Shown in pieces: positions 5,717-11,241 of a DNA stretch of 12,278 nucleotides. Source of the DNA: JAFAQB01 sp045808425 (GTDB lineage: Archaea; Thermoproteota; Nitrososphaeria; Nitrososphaerales; Nitrososphaeraceae); assembly GCA_045808425.1 (NCBI GenBank), contig JBJMFM010000134.1:1-12278 (forward strand). The letters run 5' to 3'. Each line of letters opens with the position of its first letter. Position 1 is the first letter of the stretch. The position numbers and the translations under genes were made by a program. The notes below the pieces were generated by a model, which saw only the letters and a program-made list of their open reading frames with translations, was not told the origin of the DNA and did no database searches.

Positions 5717-6535
5717 TTATTGTCCTCCAGTGCATAGTCCGCTAGGAGTACTAAGTGTGCAGAGGTTATCTTTGAAGTCATTGTTATTGATGTTTACAGG
5801 TAATCCGTTGCCATTGTTAATATCTTCAGTGTTCTGCTTTGCGATGTTGGAATTTACTACATTATTGTGACTCTGAGGGTCTAAGAATATGCCGTCATTG
5901 GATCCTCGTATGTTGTTCCCTGCTATAGTGGAGTCTAAACTATTTACAAATGTAGCTCCAGCCAATGCATTACCGTCCATTACATTAGATTCTATGTCTG
6001 CATTTCTTGCAGAATGAGCTGCCACTGCAATTGTGTTTTTATCCATTATATTCTCTGAGACCGTTGTACCACGGGTACCAGTCAGAAATGTTGCAATTTG
6101 ATTTTCAGTTAAGATTAGCCGTGACACTTTTACATCACTAGAGCCTGTAGCCAAAACTCCAGCTTGGAAGTTGCTTATTTGACCTGCTCCCTTTACTTCT
6201 ACGTGTGCGGAGGCTGGTATCATTATCCCTACCTTTGAACTGCCTCTGCCTGGACCAGCAATTGTATAGCCATTCATGTTTATTACTGTATTATCATCTC
6301 CTACTATTAGCCCATCTCCAGAGCAGTTGAGGTTCGAAGTCAATGTGACATTTCCAGAAACTACCTGCCCACAAGCAGGGTTCGTGGTTGCAGAACTGCC
6401 AGATGTAGGATCTGCTGTTGATGTATCAGAATTTCTTGTCGTTGCTGCTGCAAGTGTGGGTTGCGTTATTAATGTGCCTAGTGCAGCCAAAGACACTAGT
6501 GTTGCTACCATGTATGACATTGTAGTTCGATTCAT
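5717..6535 (-). CDS. Secreted right-handed beta-helix repeat protein
   Basis: The protein has 272 residues. A signal peptide covers about residues 1-30 (MNRTTMSYMV, a hydrophobic core, then QPTLAA). A Ser/Thr-rich linker (31-53) follows. From residue 55 the sequence CGQVVSGNVTLTSNLNCSGD (55-74) and the run VINMNGYTIAGPG are the opening of a parallel beta-helix of the pectate-lyase/NosD fold. PbH1-type turns repeat through about residue 250 ('ISNFQAGVLAT', 'NIMDKNTIAVAAH', 'NNIRGSNDGIFLD'). Cys pairs at 55/71 and 259/268 could form disulfides that cap the helix. No catalytic residues can be assigned. It may be a surface polysaccharide-binding or -modifying protein, or purely structural. An internal Met at residue 6 is an alternative start, but a TATA-like box 27 nt before the first ATG favours the full length. 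It is transcribed alone. Confidence 0.78.
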   Translation of the reverse strand: MNRTTMSYMVATLVSLAALGTLITQPTLAAATTRNSDTSTADPTSGSSATTNPACGQVVSGNVTLTSNLNCSGDGLIVGDDNTVINMNGYTIAGPGRGSSKVGIMIPASAHVEVKGAGQISNFQAGVLATGSSDVKVSRLILTENQIATFLTGTRGTTVSENIMDKNTIAVAAHSARNADIESNVMDGNALAGATFVNSLDSTIAGNNIRGSNDGIFLDPQSHNNVVNSNIAKQNTEDINNGNGLPVNINNNDFKDNLCTLSTPSGLCTGGQ

Positions 6536-6558
6536 TCATAGAACGCTAGGAGATAAAC

Positions 6559-6566
6559 TATTTATG
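6559..6566 (-). promoter_or_regulatory. TATA box of the beta-helix gene
   Basis: The minus strand reads CATAAATA, centred about 27 nt upstream of the ATG at 6535. This spacing predicts a leaderless transcript and supports that ATG as the start. Confidence 0.45.
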
Positions 6567-6569
6567 TGA

Positions 6570-7080
6570 AACCCTATTTTGTACTACAGTTCATCTGTAT
6601 GTCTATTAGACATAACTATCTATTGATTTTATTGATTGTAACTGTTTTTTAGTAAAAGTAATCCATCTACTAAGCAAATAGTTTCCTGCTTTATCATATA
6701 AATAAAATAGGTTATAAAAGTAAAGATACAATTTTGATTATAAATTTTCTATCAATATACATATGCAAGATTATAATAATTTCTATTTATATGTGTAGTA
6801 ATCATACAAATTAAATTCAATAAACACATATACAAACTGTAACGAAAATGAGTTGTTAAAGTATTGATAGAACTAAATTTGGTAGTTTTACAATAGATTC
6901 AATAATTTAGTGCTTTTAAAACATCTTTATGATTGCTTCAAGTTAAACACATTCAAATCAGCTGTACAATAAACTTTAACAATAATCGGATAGGTAGACC
7001 AAAAAGGTCATTTTATTGTAATTCAAAATTCTTAATTTTATTAACTCATGCCTTAAGCATACAGATTACTCATGTAAGAA
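6570..7080. other. A+T-rich spacer between divergent genes
   Basis: No RNA gene, repeat or convincing coding frame is present. A 61-codon plus-strand frame (6933-7118) overlaps the TATA box and start of the reductase gene, is basic and has no recognisable content, so it is not annotated. The region presumably holds upstream promoter DNA for both the beta-helix gene and the reductase. Confidence 0.45.
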
Positions 7081-7083
7081 GAA

Positions 7084-7090
7084 TTATAAA
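7084..7090 (+). promoter_or_regulatory. TATA box of the reductase gene
   Basis: TTATAAA is centred 28 nt before the ATG at 7115, the standard archaeal distance for a leaderless transcript. It supports 7115 as the start over neighbouring out-of-frame ATGs. Confidence 0.5.
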
Positions 7091-7114
7091 GAAATTCAGA
7101 TGGATGATTGATGC

Positions 7115-8146
7115 ATGAAGATTGCCATTGCCGGAGCAGGTGTGGCTGGCAGTTATCTAGGTAATTTGCTTCAAAAAAGAGGCCATGACGTAGAAATCTT
7201 TGAATCATCAAAGAAAGAAGATCACTGGGCAGTATGTGCGTGGGGTGCCTCAAGAAATATACTTTCAAAGTTTTCAGAGTGGGCTGGCCTCAATTTTGAT
7301 GATTATATTTTGCATGTTGGTAAAATTCTGATAATGGATCTGCCAAATAATGTTCGCGAATATCTTGATCTTAAGGGACTGGTTACTTATAATAAATACA
7401 GATGGGAGCATGATCTATTAGAAGGGATCAAGATCAATTATGGCACCAAATGTACTCCTGAAACCTTTCCGTTTAATGATTATAACTATGTAATTGATTG
7501 CACTGGACTTCATCGTACATTACTTCCAAAATCAAAAGAGGATTTCATAATACCAGCTTATGAGTATCTCGTCGAAAATATCCAAGATGTAAACGAATTT
7601 TATGTAATAGGTTACAAGGGAGCACGAGGCTATTTTTGGTATTTCCCTCTGGATAACGGAAAAGGGTATATAGGTGCTGGTGATGTTGATAAGAAATATT
7701 ATGGTATCAAGGAATTTTTCATGCAACACCTTGAAGCCAAAGTTATAAAAAAAATAGGTAGGCCTATTCGCTTAGCCCCTCCGAAACGAATGGAACCATT
7801 TAATTCTGGAAATGTAATAGGAGTAGGCGAATCTATTGGATGTGTGTTTCCTATGCTAGGAGAAGGTATAATTCCATCACTGTTATGTTGCAATATTTTT
7901 CTAGAAGTATTTGACAAAAATGGTAGTACATTTGATTTCAAGGAATACAGAAAAAAAGTACTTGGTAAATTTAGATACTATGATGATGTTTACAGGATCG
8001 TCAGACTAAAGATGGACGGTAAATTAAGTACTGTCAAGCACTTTAATTTATTGATGAATATGTACAGAAACATGAAGAAAGAAGAGAACCGATTTGGCTT
8101 TGAGGTAAGTTTTGATAAAATGACAAGACTTGTCAATGCATTATAA
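7115..8146 (+). CDS. FAD-dependent oxidoreductase of the geranylgeranyl reductase family
   Basis: The 343-residue protein opens with a Rossmann FAD-binding motif, MKIAIAGAGVAGSYLGNLLQ (GxGxxG at residues 7-12), ending with the ribose-binding acid in VEIFE (residue 30). Residues 173-189 carry YFWYFP and, eight residues on, GAG. This is the YxWxFPx(7-8)GxG motif that distinguishes geranylgeranyl reductases. A second flavin-contact region is VIGVGESIGCVFPMLGEGI (234-252). Family members saturate isoprenoid double bonds in archaeal membrane lipids or in quinone or other prenyl chains. The catalytic-Cys region, CGG in well-studied archaeal enzymes, appears here as CAWG (C41), so the substrate may differ. 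At 343 residues it is somewhat shorter than typical reductases (about 390-450). The gene is leaderless and monocistronic, and converges on a glycosyltransferase remnant. Confidence 0.82.
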   Translation: MKIAIAGAGVAGSYLGNLLQKRGHDVEIFESSKKEDHWAVCAWGASRNILSKFSEWAGLNFDDYILHVGKILIMDLPNNVREYLDLKGLVTYNKYRWEHDLLEGIKINYGTKCTPETFPFNDYNYVIDCTGLHRTLLPKSKEDFIIPAYEYLVENIQDVNEFYVIGYKGARGYFWYFPLDNGKGYIGAGDVDKKYYGIKEFFMQHLEAKVIKKIGRPIRLAPPKRMEPFNSGNVIGVGESIGCVFPMLGEGIIPSLLCCNIFLEVFDKNGSTFDFKEYRKKVLGKFRYYDDVYRIVRLKMDGKLSTVKHFNLLMNMYRNMKKEENRFGFEVSFDKMTRLVNAL

Positions 8147-8207
8147 TTATAATGTGCATTCGTTTCCTAAATAACACTTTGTTCCTGACTCTCATGTACA
8201 TAATTAT

Positions 8208-8574
8208 TGATTTAATTGCCAGATCTGATAGTTGTGAAACGTGGGGAAGCTTTTGCTTCCTTAATCCTCATAAATCTGTACCATGATAATGGAGAATAAT
8301 TTTCTTTGAATTATCAAACTTTTGGAAGCTTCAAAAGTATGTCAATTCCGCCATGTGTATGGAGTACATCTGCTTGTTTTGCTTTCTCTATATATTTTTC
8401 AACAAACTCCTCTAATTCTACATTTAGGGTGTATTCATTATAGAATGCATTAATCCCATATTTGTCATAATCACGAACTGTAATTACTTTCGCTTCATGT
8501 CCTTGCAGCCGCTGCTGATATTTTGCAAGGATACAAGCTACTCCGGCTTGGTCTCCAATATGAAGTATATACAC
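8208..8574 (-). pseudogene. Broken glycosyltransferase (GT4-type), N-terminal part only
   Basis: From a GTG at 8572-8574 the frame encodes 86 residues, beginning with YILHIGDQAGVACILAKYQQ and including ADVLHTHGGIDILLKL. This is the N-terminal GT-B Rossmann domain of a group 1 glycosyltransferase. It ends at TGA 8314-8316. Shifting frame at about 8318 gives the expected continuation FDNSKKIILHYHGTDL, then a TGA (8268-8270) where Arg is expected, then GLRKQKLPHVSQLSDLAIK. Beyond about 8208 the homology-like sequence ends, and the nucleotide-sugar-binding C-terminal domain (about 200 residues) is absent. The gene thus has a frameshift, a nonsense codon and a 3' deletion that brings it to about 60 nt from the convergent reductase gene. 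It follows the membrane-protein gene by 24 nt, so both were probably one operon. A TAG lies two codons before the GTG, so no longer N-terminus is possible. Confidence 0.72.
8245..8260. terminator. Hairpin between convergent genes, formed by glycosyltransferase fossil codons
   Basis: GGAAGC (8245-8250) and GCTTCC (8255-8260) form a perfect 6-bp stem with a TTTT loop, extendable by G-T pairs. It lies about 100 nt past the reductase stop. The same bases are former glycosyltransferase codons (for R-K-Q-K-L-P). It may end transcripts of either strand; this is inferred from position. Confidence 0.4.
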
Positions 8575-8598
8575 TGACTATTCTACTGCTACAATAGA

Positions 8599-9108
8599 TT
8601 ATTCCGCTCTTTCTGCATTGACTTTAGTTTCAGCTTGGGATGATTTATTAGTATCCCCATTACCATTTACTGATGGCGGGGAATTGCGTTTCATTATTTT
8701 TAATAGGTAATTTCGCATGCGCTGCTTCTCTTCTTCGGTTACTTTTCCATCAATTAAATCTATAAGAAACAAATTTATTGTTGCACCAATCTGATTTTGA
8801 CTAAATAAGGCTTCGGCCTCAACACTGAATTGACTTTTCCTATGCCAATATCCAATAGCCATTCCAAGTGGCACATATACTGCTATAAACACTATAGCAA
8901 ATATCCATATACTGCTAAAAATTGAATTGAAAAAAGGTGCTTTGTCAATCAACAATTTATACTGAATAGTAACGAAATTGGCAAATGTCATTAAAAATAT
9001 CAAATAAATACTATGGCCATTCCTAAAATCAAGCCAACGCCTTCTCCAATTATTATTTCCTATTACCAACATGAAAATTCTAGATAATCTAGCCTTGTTC
9101 AATGGCAT
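8599..9108 (-). CDS. Membrane protein with two transmembrane helices, unknown function
   Basis: The protein has 169 residues. A basic N-terminal segment with the unusual stretch IGNNNWRRRWLDFRNGHS (residues 16-33) precedes two hydrophobic helices at about 33-52 (IYLIFLMTFANFVTIQY) and 65-88 (SIWIFAIVFIAVYVPLGMAI). The C-terminal half is hydrophilic: FSVEAEALFSQNQIGATINL, then a charged helix with EEEKQRMRNYLLKIMKR, then a disordered Asn/Ser/Glu tail. The short link between helices and the Arg-rich N-terminus suggest both ends are cytoplasmic. I do not know a function. The motif-like N-terminal stretch and the 24-nt spacing to a glycosyltransferase remnant suggest a conserved membrane protein once tied to surface glycan synthesis. 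A TATA-like ATAATA lies about 36 nt upstream. Confidence 0.72.
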   Translation of the reverse strand: MPLNKARLSRIFMLVIGNNNWRRRWLDFRNGHSIYLIFLMTFANFVTIQYKLLIDKAPFFNSIFSSIWIFAIVFIAVYVPLGMAIGYWHRKSQFSVEAEALFSQNQIGATINLFLIDLIDGKVTEEEKQRMRNYLLKIMKRNSPPSVNGNGDTNKSSQAETKVNAERAE

Positions 9109-9336
9109 TATATTACCATTTAACTGTAATTTCTTCCTTTGTATTATGGAGTTATCAAATCATTTAGTCATTGGAATATCAAGAGCAATATTTCAATCCA
9201 ATCAATTATAATGATGCAGAATCACGTTACAAATAAGTGCAAATATTATTTATTACAACAATATCATATCAACAATCATTCATAGTATTAACTACCTACG
9301 ATCACGAAGATCACGAACAATTAATTTAATGTATGT
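9109..9336. other. Spacer with a 9-bp direct repeat
   Basis: No gene is seen. GATCACGAA occurs twice in tandem at 9300-9308 and 9309-9317, about 20 nt beyond the stop of the frameshifted small gene. It could be a slippage product or a protein site; nothing decides. The right end of the spacer as given (9337) is the frame-corrected stop of that small gene. Confidence 0.4.
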
Positions 9337-9572
9337 CTATCGGTAATTCCTGTAATATTCCTGCACAAATTTAACAATGCTTTCTACCGAATGGTATTCT
9401 TTATGCAATTAGGACCTTCCTTAGCTAGTCTATCCCTTTCAATATTATTACCAATTAGGCTTTCTAAATCGTACTTAAATGTATCTTTAGTAGTTCTATA
9501 TATCGTATTCTTGTTATAAGCTTCAAGTGGTTGATAATATTCATTAATTTGTGTTAGTAGAAGAGACAACAT
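9337..9572 (-). pseudogene. Frameshifted small gene of unknown family
   Basis: From the ATG at 9572 a 62-codon frame reads MLSLLLTQINEYYQPLEAYN, later DLESLIGNNIERDRLAKEGP, and stops at 9384-9386 after a weak tail (IKNTIR). A one-base shift at about 9406 gives a much better ending, HKEYHSVESIVKFVQEYYR, with a stop at 9337-9339. The corrected protein would be about 79 residues, charged and helical, with no membrane segment or cysteine pair. Helix periodicity and composition match across the junction, so I read this as one gene with a single-base loss, either a recent mutation or a sequence error. It lies 44 nt behind the isocitrate lyase-family gene on the same strand with no clear promoter, so it may be the second gene of that operon. 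I do not recognise the family. Confidence 0.5.
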
Positions 9573-9604
9573 TTCAGCGGATCATTTGTGTTAATCTAGG
9601 TGCA

Positions 9605-9619
9605 TAGAAGATGCTTCTA
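9605..9619 (-). terminator. Short hairpin overlapping the stop of the isocitrate lyase-family gene
   Basis: TAGAAG (9605-9610) and CTTCTA (9614-9619) pair around a 3-nt loop. On the minus strand the first base of the stem is the T of the stop codon TAG (9617-9619). It could partly separate expression of this gene from the frameshifted gene behind it. No strong T tract follows, so the role is uncertain. Confidence 0.3.
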
Positions 9620-10501
9620 GTAAGAAGCGTATCTTTTCTCCAAAGCAGCATATCTTTGCAGATCTACAAACTTGTTAAAATCTTTGAAGGTAACCATCAT
9701 TTTACGTCCTTCTTGTGTAGCACCACTATTTTTTAACTCTAAGAACACTTCCTTTATTGCAAAAGTTGCAGCATAAAGCCCAGATAATGGAAATACTACA
9801 GTCCTATAGCCCATCCTCAATAGATCTTTTGCTGGTAAATTAGGTGTTAAGCCTTCCTCGATCATATTTGCCACCAATGGAGCATTAATCTCGTTGGCAA
9901 TTTTTTTTAATTCTTCAATTGATCTAGGCGCCTCAATAAAAATTACATCTGCACCTGCTTTATGGTATGCTTTGCCACGTTCGATGGCCTCATCTAATCC
10001 AAGTGGAGCTCGTGCATCTGTTCGAGCAACAATGATAAAATCTCTACTTTCACGTGCTTCCAATGCTGCTTTTAGTTTCAAAATATAGTCATCCTTTGAA
10101 ACAACTTCTTTTCCTACCATATGACCACACTTTTTTGGCCATACCTGATCCTCAAGAAAAATACCTGCTGCACCAAGACTTTGTAGGTCATGAACAAGTC
10201 GCCATACATTAAGTGGATTACCATAGCCAGTATCGACATCAACTATCACTGGAACGTTTACTGCACGTATAATTCTCCGAGCATTATCAATAGTTTCACC
10301 AGCGTTTAGAAATCCATAATCAGGCATTCCTAGTAATGTCGCAGCAGAACCATAGCCTGTTTGAAATATTGCATCAAATCCTACTTTTTCTGCTATTCTT
10401 GCACTTAACGCATCAAAAACTCCAGGTAATACCATAATCTTTTTCTTGTCTTCAATTTGTCTCCTCAACGAAATCTTGCGTTTTGTGTCTTGCTTTATCA
10501 C
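9617..10501 (-). CDS. Isocitrate lyase / PEP mutase superfamily enzyme (methylisocitrate lyase-like)
   Basis: The 294-residue protein is a single TIM-barrel enzyme that uses Mg2+ to cleave or form C-C (or P-C) bonds next to a carboxylate. Visible landmarks are the barrel start KKIMVLPGVFDALSARIAEK (20-39), the metal-binding DVDTGYG (88-94), E117-D118, the catalytic loop KKCGH (123-127, Cys125), R160-T-D in IIVARTDAR, and E190 in FIEAPRS. These correspond to the conserved residues of PrpB-type 2-methylisocitrate lyases. Length also fits PrpB and oxaloacetate decarboxylase/dimethylmalate lyase relatives, so substrate cannot be fixed from sequence. No methylcitrate synthase or dehydratase is nearby. 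The GTG start at 10499-10501 is the only usual start between an upstream in-frame TAA and the conserved core, and it has a Shine-Dalgarno GGAG 8 nt upstream. Confidence 0.88.
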   Translation of the reverse strand: MIKQDTKRKISLRRQIEDKKKIMVLPGVFDALSARIAEKVGFDAIFQTGYGSAATLLGMPDYGFLNAGETIDNARRIIRAVNVPVIVDVDTGYGNPLNVWRLVHDLQSLGAAGIFLEDQVWPKKCGHMVGKEVVSKDDYILKLKAALEARESRDFIIVARTDARAPLGLDEAIERGKAYHKAGADVIFIEAPRSIEELKKIANEINAPLVANMIEEGLTPNLPAKDLLRMGYRTVVFPLSGLYAATFAIKEVFLELKNSGATQEGRKMMVTFKDFNKFVDLQRYAALEKRYASY

Positions 10502-10509
10502 TAGCAGTG

Positions 10510-10513
10510 CTCC
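10510..10513 (-). promoter_or_regulatory. Shine-Dalgarno site that supports a GTG start
   Basis: The minus strand reads GGAG, separated by 8 nt from the GTG at 10501. Several neighbouring genes look leaderless, so this leadered start stands out and fixes the N-terminus of the isocitrate lyase-family protein. Confidence 0.5.
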
Positions 10514-10554
10514 AAACCTCTTGGAATATTAAATTTTTCACATTCATTTCTTTC

Positions 10555-10566
10555 ATTATAATAAAA
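10555..10566 (-). promoter_or_regulatory. TATA-like box of the isocitrate lyase-family gene
   Basis: The minus strand reads TTTTATTATAAT. A transcript starting about 26 nt downstream would have a leader of roughly 33 nt containing the GGAG site. A second A+T block at 10525-10538 would instead give an almost leaderless message, so the choice is not certain. Confidence 0.4.
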
Positions 10567-10580
10567 GCTACTGGCCACGA

Positions 10581-10624
10581 TAATTTTTGGAAAATTATTA
10601 TTTTATGATCAAAAATTAAAACAG
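10581..10624 (-). terminator. A+T-rich hairpin and T tracts after the possible microprotein gene
   Basis: On the minus strand a U-rich run (CTGTTTTAATTTTT, from 10624 leftward) is followed by a 7-bp A/T stem (10581-10587 with 10591-10597). It lies just downstream of the 10647 stop and just upstream of the next promoter, a sensible place for a terminator. Confidence 0.3.
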
Positions 10625-10646
10625 AAATTTTTTGCTTTTTAAGGAA

Positions 10647-10745
10647 TTAACCATCTATCAATGAAGATACTAACTCAGGATCTATAGCATTATCAATATT
10701 AAGTAGTACTATTTTTGGATGAAAAAACGATATAATACCGAGCAT
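10647..10745 (-). CDS. Possible leaderless microprotein of 32 residues
   Basis: An ATG at 10743-10745 opens a frame reading MLGIISFFHPKIVLLNIDNA and ending ELVSSLIDG. The peptide has a hydrophobic first half and an acidic second half. A TATATAAT box lies about 25 nt upstream, exactly the leaderless distance, and overlaps the stop codon of the zinc-ribbon gene. An in-frame stop lies a few codons upstream, so the frame cannot be longer at its N-terminus. The pattern 'HPKIVLLNID' loosely recalls the third strand of a receiver domain, so a fossil is an alternative. The frame is short and could arise by chance; coding status is uncertain. Confidence 0.3.
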   Translation of the reverse strand: MLGIISFFHPKIVLLNIDNAIDPELVSSLIDG

Positions 10746-10765
10746 TGCAAAGTTTCAGTTTTACC

Positions 10766-10773
10766 ATTATATA
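10766..10773 (-). promoter_or_regulatory. TATA box between the zinc-ribbon gene and the possible microprotein
   Basis: The minus strand reads TATATAAT, a near-ideal archaeal TATA element, centred about 25 nt before the ATG at 10745 and overlapping the zinc-ribbon stop at 10767-10769. The TATA match is good, but A+T-rich DNA produces such strings by chance. Confidence 0.35.
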
Positions 10774-10946
10774 CTACTATTCTTTCCTTCAGCTTTTACC
10801 TTGGTAATTTCATATGAATTATCAGGCTGCTTTGTGATATACACATTACAGATTCGGCATAGATAGTATTTTACAGGAGGATCATGACTAATAGAACCAT
10901 TTAACCACACCATAAGTGTACCGCATAGAGGACAATTCATGGTCAT
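10767..10946 (-). CDS. Small zinc-ribbon protein of 59 residues
   Basis: The protein starts MTMNCPLCGTLM and has a second knuckle in YYLCRICNVYITKQ. That gives two C-x-x-C pairs (residues 5-8 and 30-33) about 21 residues apart, the layout of a zinc ribbon. A hydrophilic C-terminal tail ends GKNSSI. The first knuckle 'CPLCG' is typical of zinc-ribbon nucleic-acid or complex-assembly proteins, but the exact role is unknown. Two ATGs are in frame (10944-10946 and 10938-10940). The first is chosen because a TATA-like box lies 27 nt upstream of it, implying a leaderless start; the other would give 57 residues. The gene stands alone upstream of the isocitrate lyase-family gene and diverges from the thermosome gene. 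Confidence 0.6.
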   Translation of the reverse strand: MTMNCPLCGTLMVWLNGSISHDPPVKYYLCRICNVYITKQPDNSYEITKVKAEGKNSSI

Positions 10947-10969
10947 TAAAGAAAAAATTATATAAGACC

Positions 10970-10977
10970 ATTATATG
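10970..10977 (-). promoter_or_regulatory. TATA-like box of the 59-residue zinc-ribbon gene
   Basis: The minus strand reads CATATAAT, centred about 27 nt before the ATG at 10946. A second similar string at 10957-10966 would suit the ATG at 10940 instead. Confidence 0.4.
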
Positions 10978-11186
10978 CTTTATCTACCTTTAACAAGATG
11001 AGGATTCATAAATGTGACGATTAGACATTTAGAACTGAAAAGATCTTACCGCTTATTCGTATAAATGTGCAGTAATTGCATTATGTGTCTTTAAAGATTG
11101 TCCAATGGGCTATTGCAAATTGAGATAACTTGCGATAATGGTGTCATATAATAACATTTATGATATACACATATCTTTACAGTAAG
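10978..11186. other. Divergent spacer upstream of the thermosome gene
   Basis: No coding frame or RNA gene is seen. It carries the promoters of the leftward zinc-ribbon gene and the rightward thermosome gene. No heat-shock operator that I recognise is visible. Confidence 0.4.
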
Positions 11187-11196
11187 TTTAAAATAT
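11187..11196 (+). promoter_or_regulatory. TATA-like box of the thermosome gene
   Basis: TTTAAAATAT is centred about 50 nt before the ATG at 11242, predicting a leader of about 25 nt. That leaves room for the Shine-Dalgarno-like element before the start. Confidence 0.4.
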
Positions 11197-11229
11197 CCCA
11201 AACTATGCCACTTATTTTGTAAATTTTAG

Positions 11230-11234
11230 GGTGA
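11230..11234 (+). promoter_or_regulatory. Shine-Dalgarno-like site of the thermosome gene
   Basis: GGTGA, complementary to the usual 16S rRNA 3' end, sits 7 nt before the ATG at 11242. It favours this ATG over the out-of-frame ATG at 11236. Confidence 0.45.
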
Positions 11235-11241
11235 ATATGAG

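Noticed and set aside
6276..6569. 97-codon plus-strand frame
   Set aside because: It is antisense to the N-terminal half of the beta-helix gene, which has a signal peptide and repeats on the other strand.
6933..7118. 61-codon plus-strand frame upstream of the reductase
   Set aside because: It overlaps the reductase TATA box and start codon, is basic and low in information, and has no recognisable motif.
9300..9317. Two tandem copies of GATCACGAA, considered as a CRISPR-like or iteron array
   Set aside because: Only two 9-bp units with no spacers; too short for an array or an origin.
10452..10556. 34-codon frame (MKEMNVKNLIF...) overlapping the start of the lyase-family gene, considered as a regulatory upstream frame
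   Set aside because: Its ATG lies within the likely TATA region, upstream of the predicted transcript start, so it would not be on the message.
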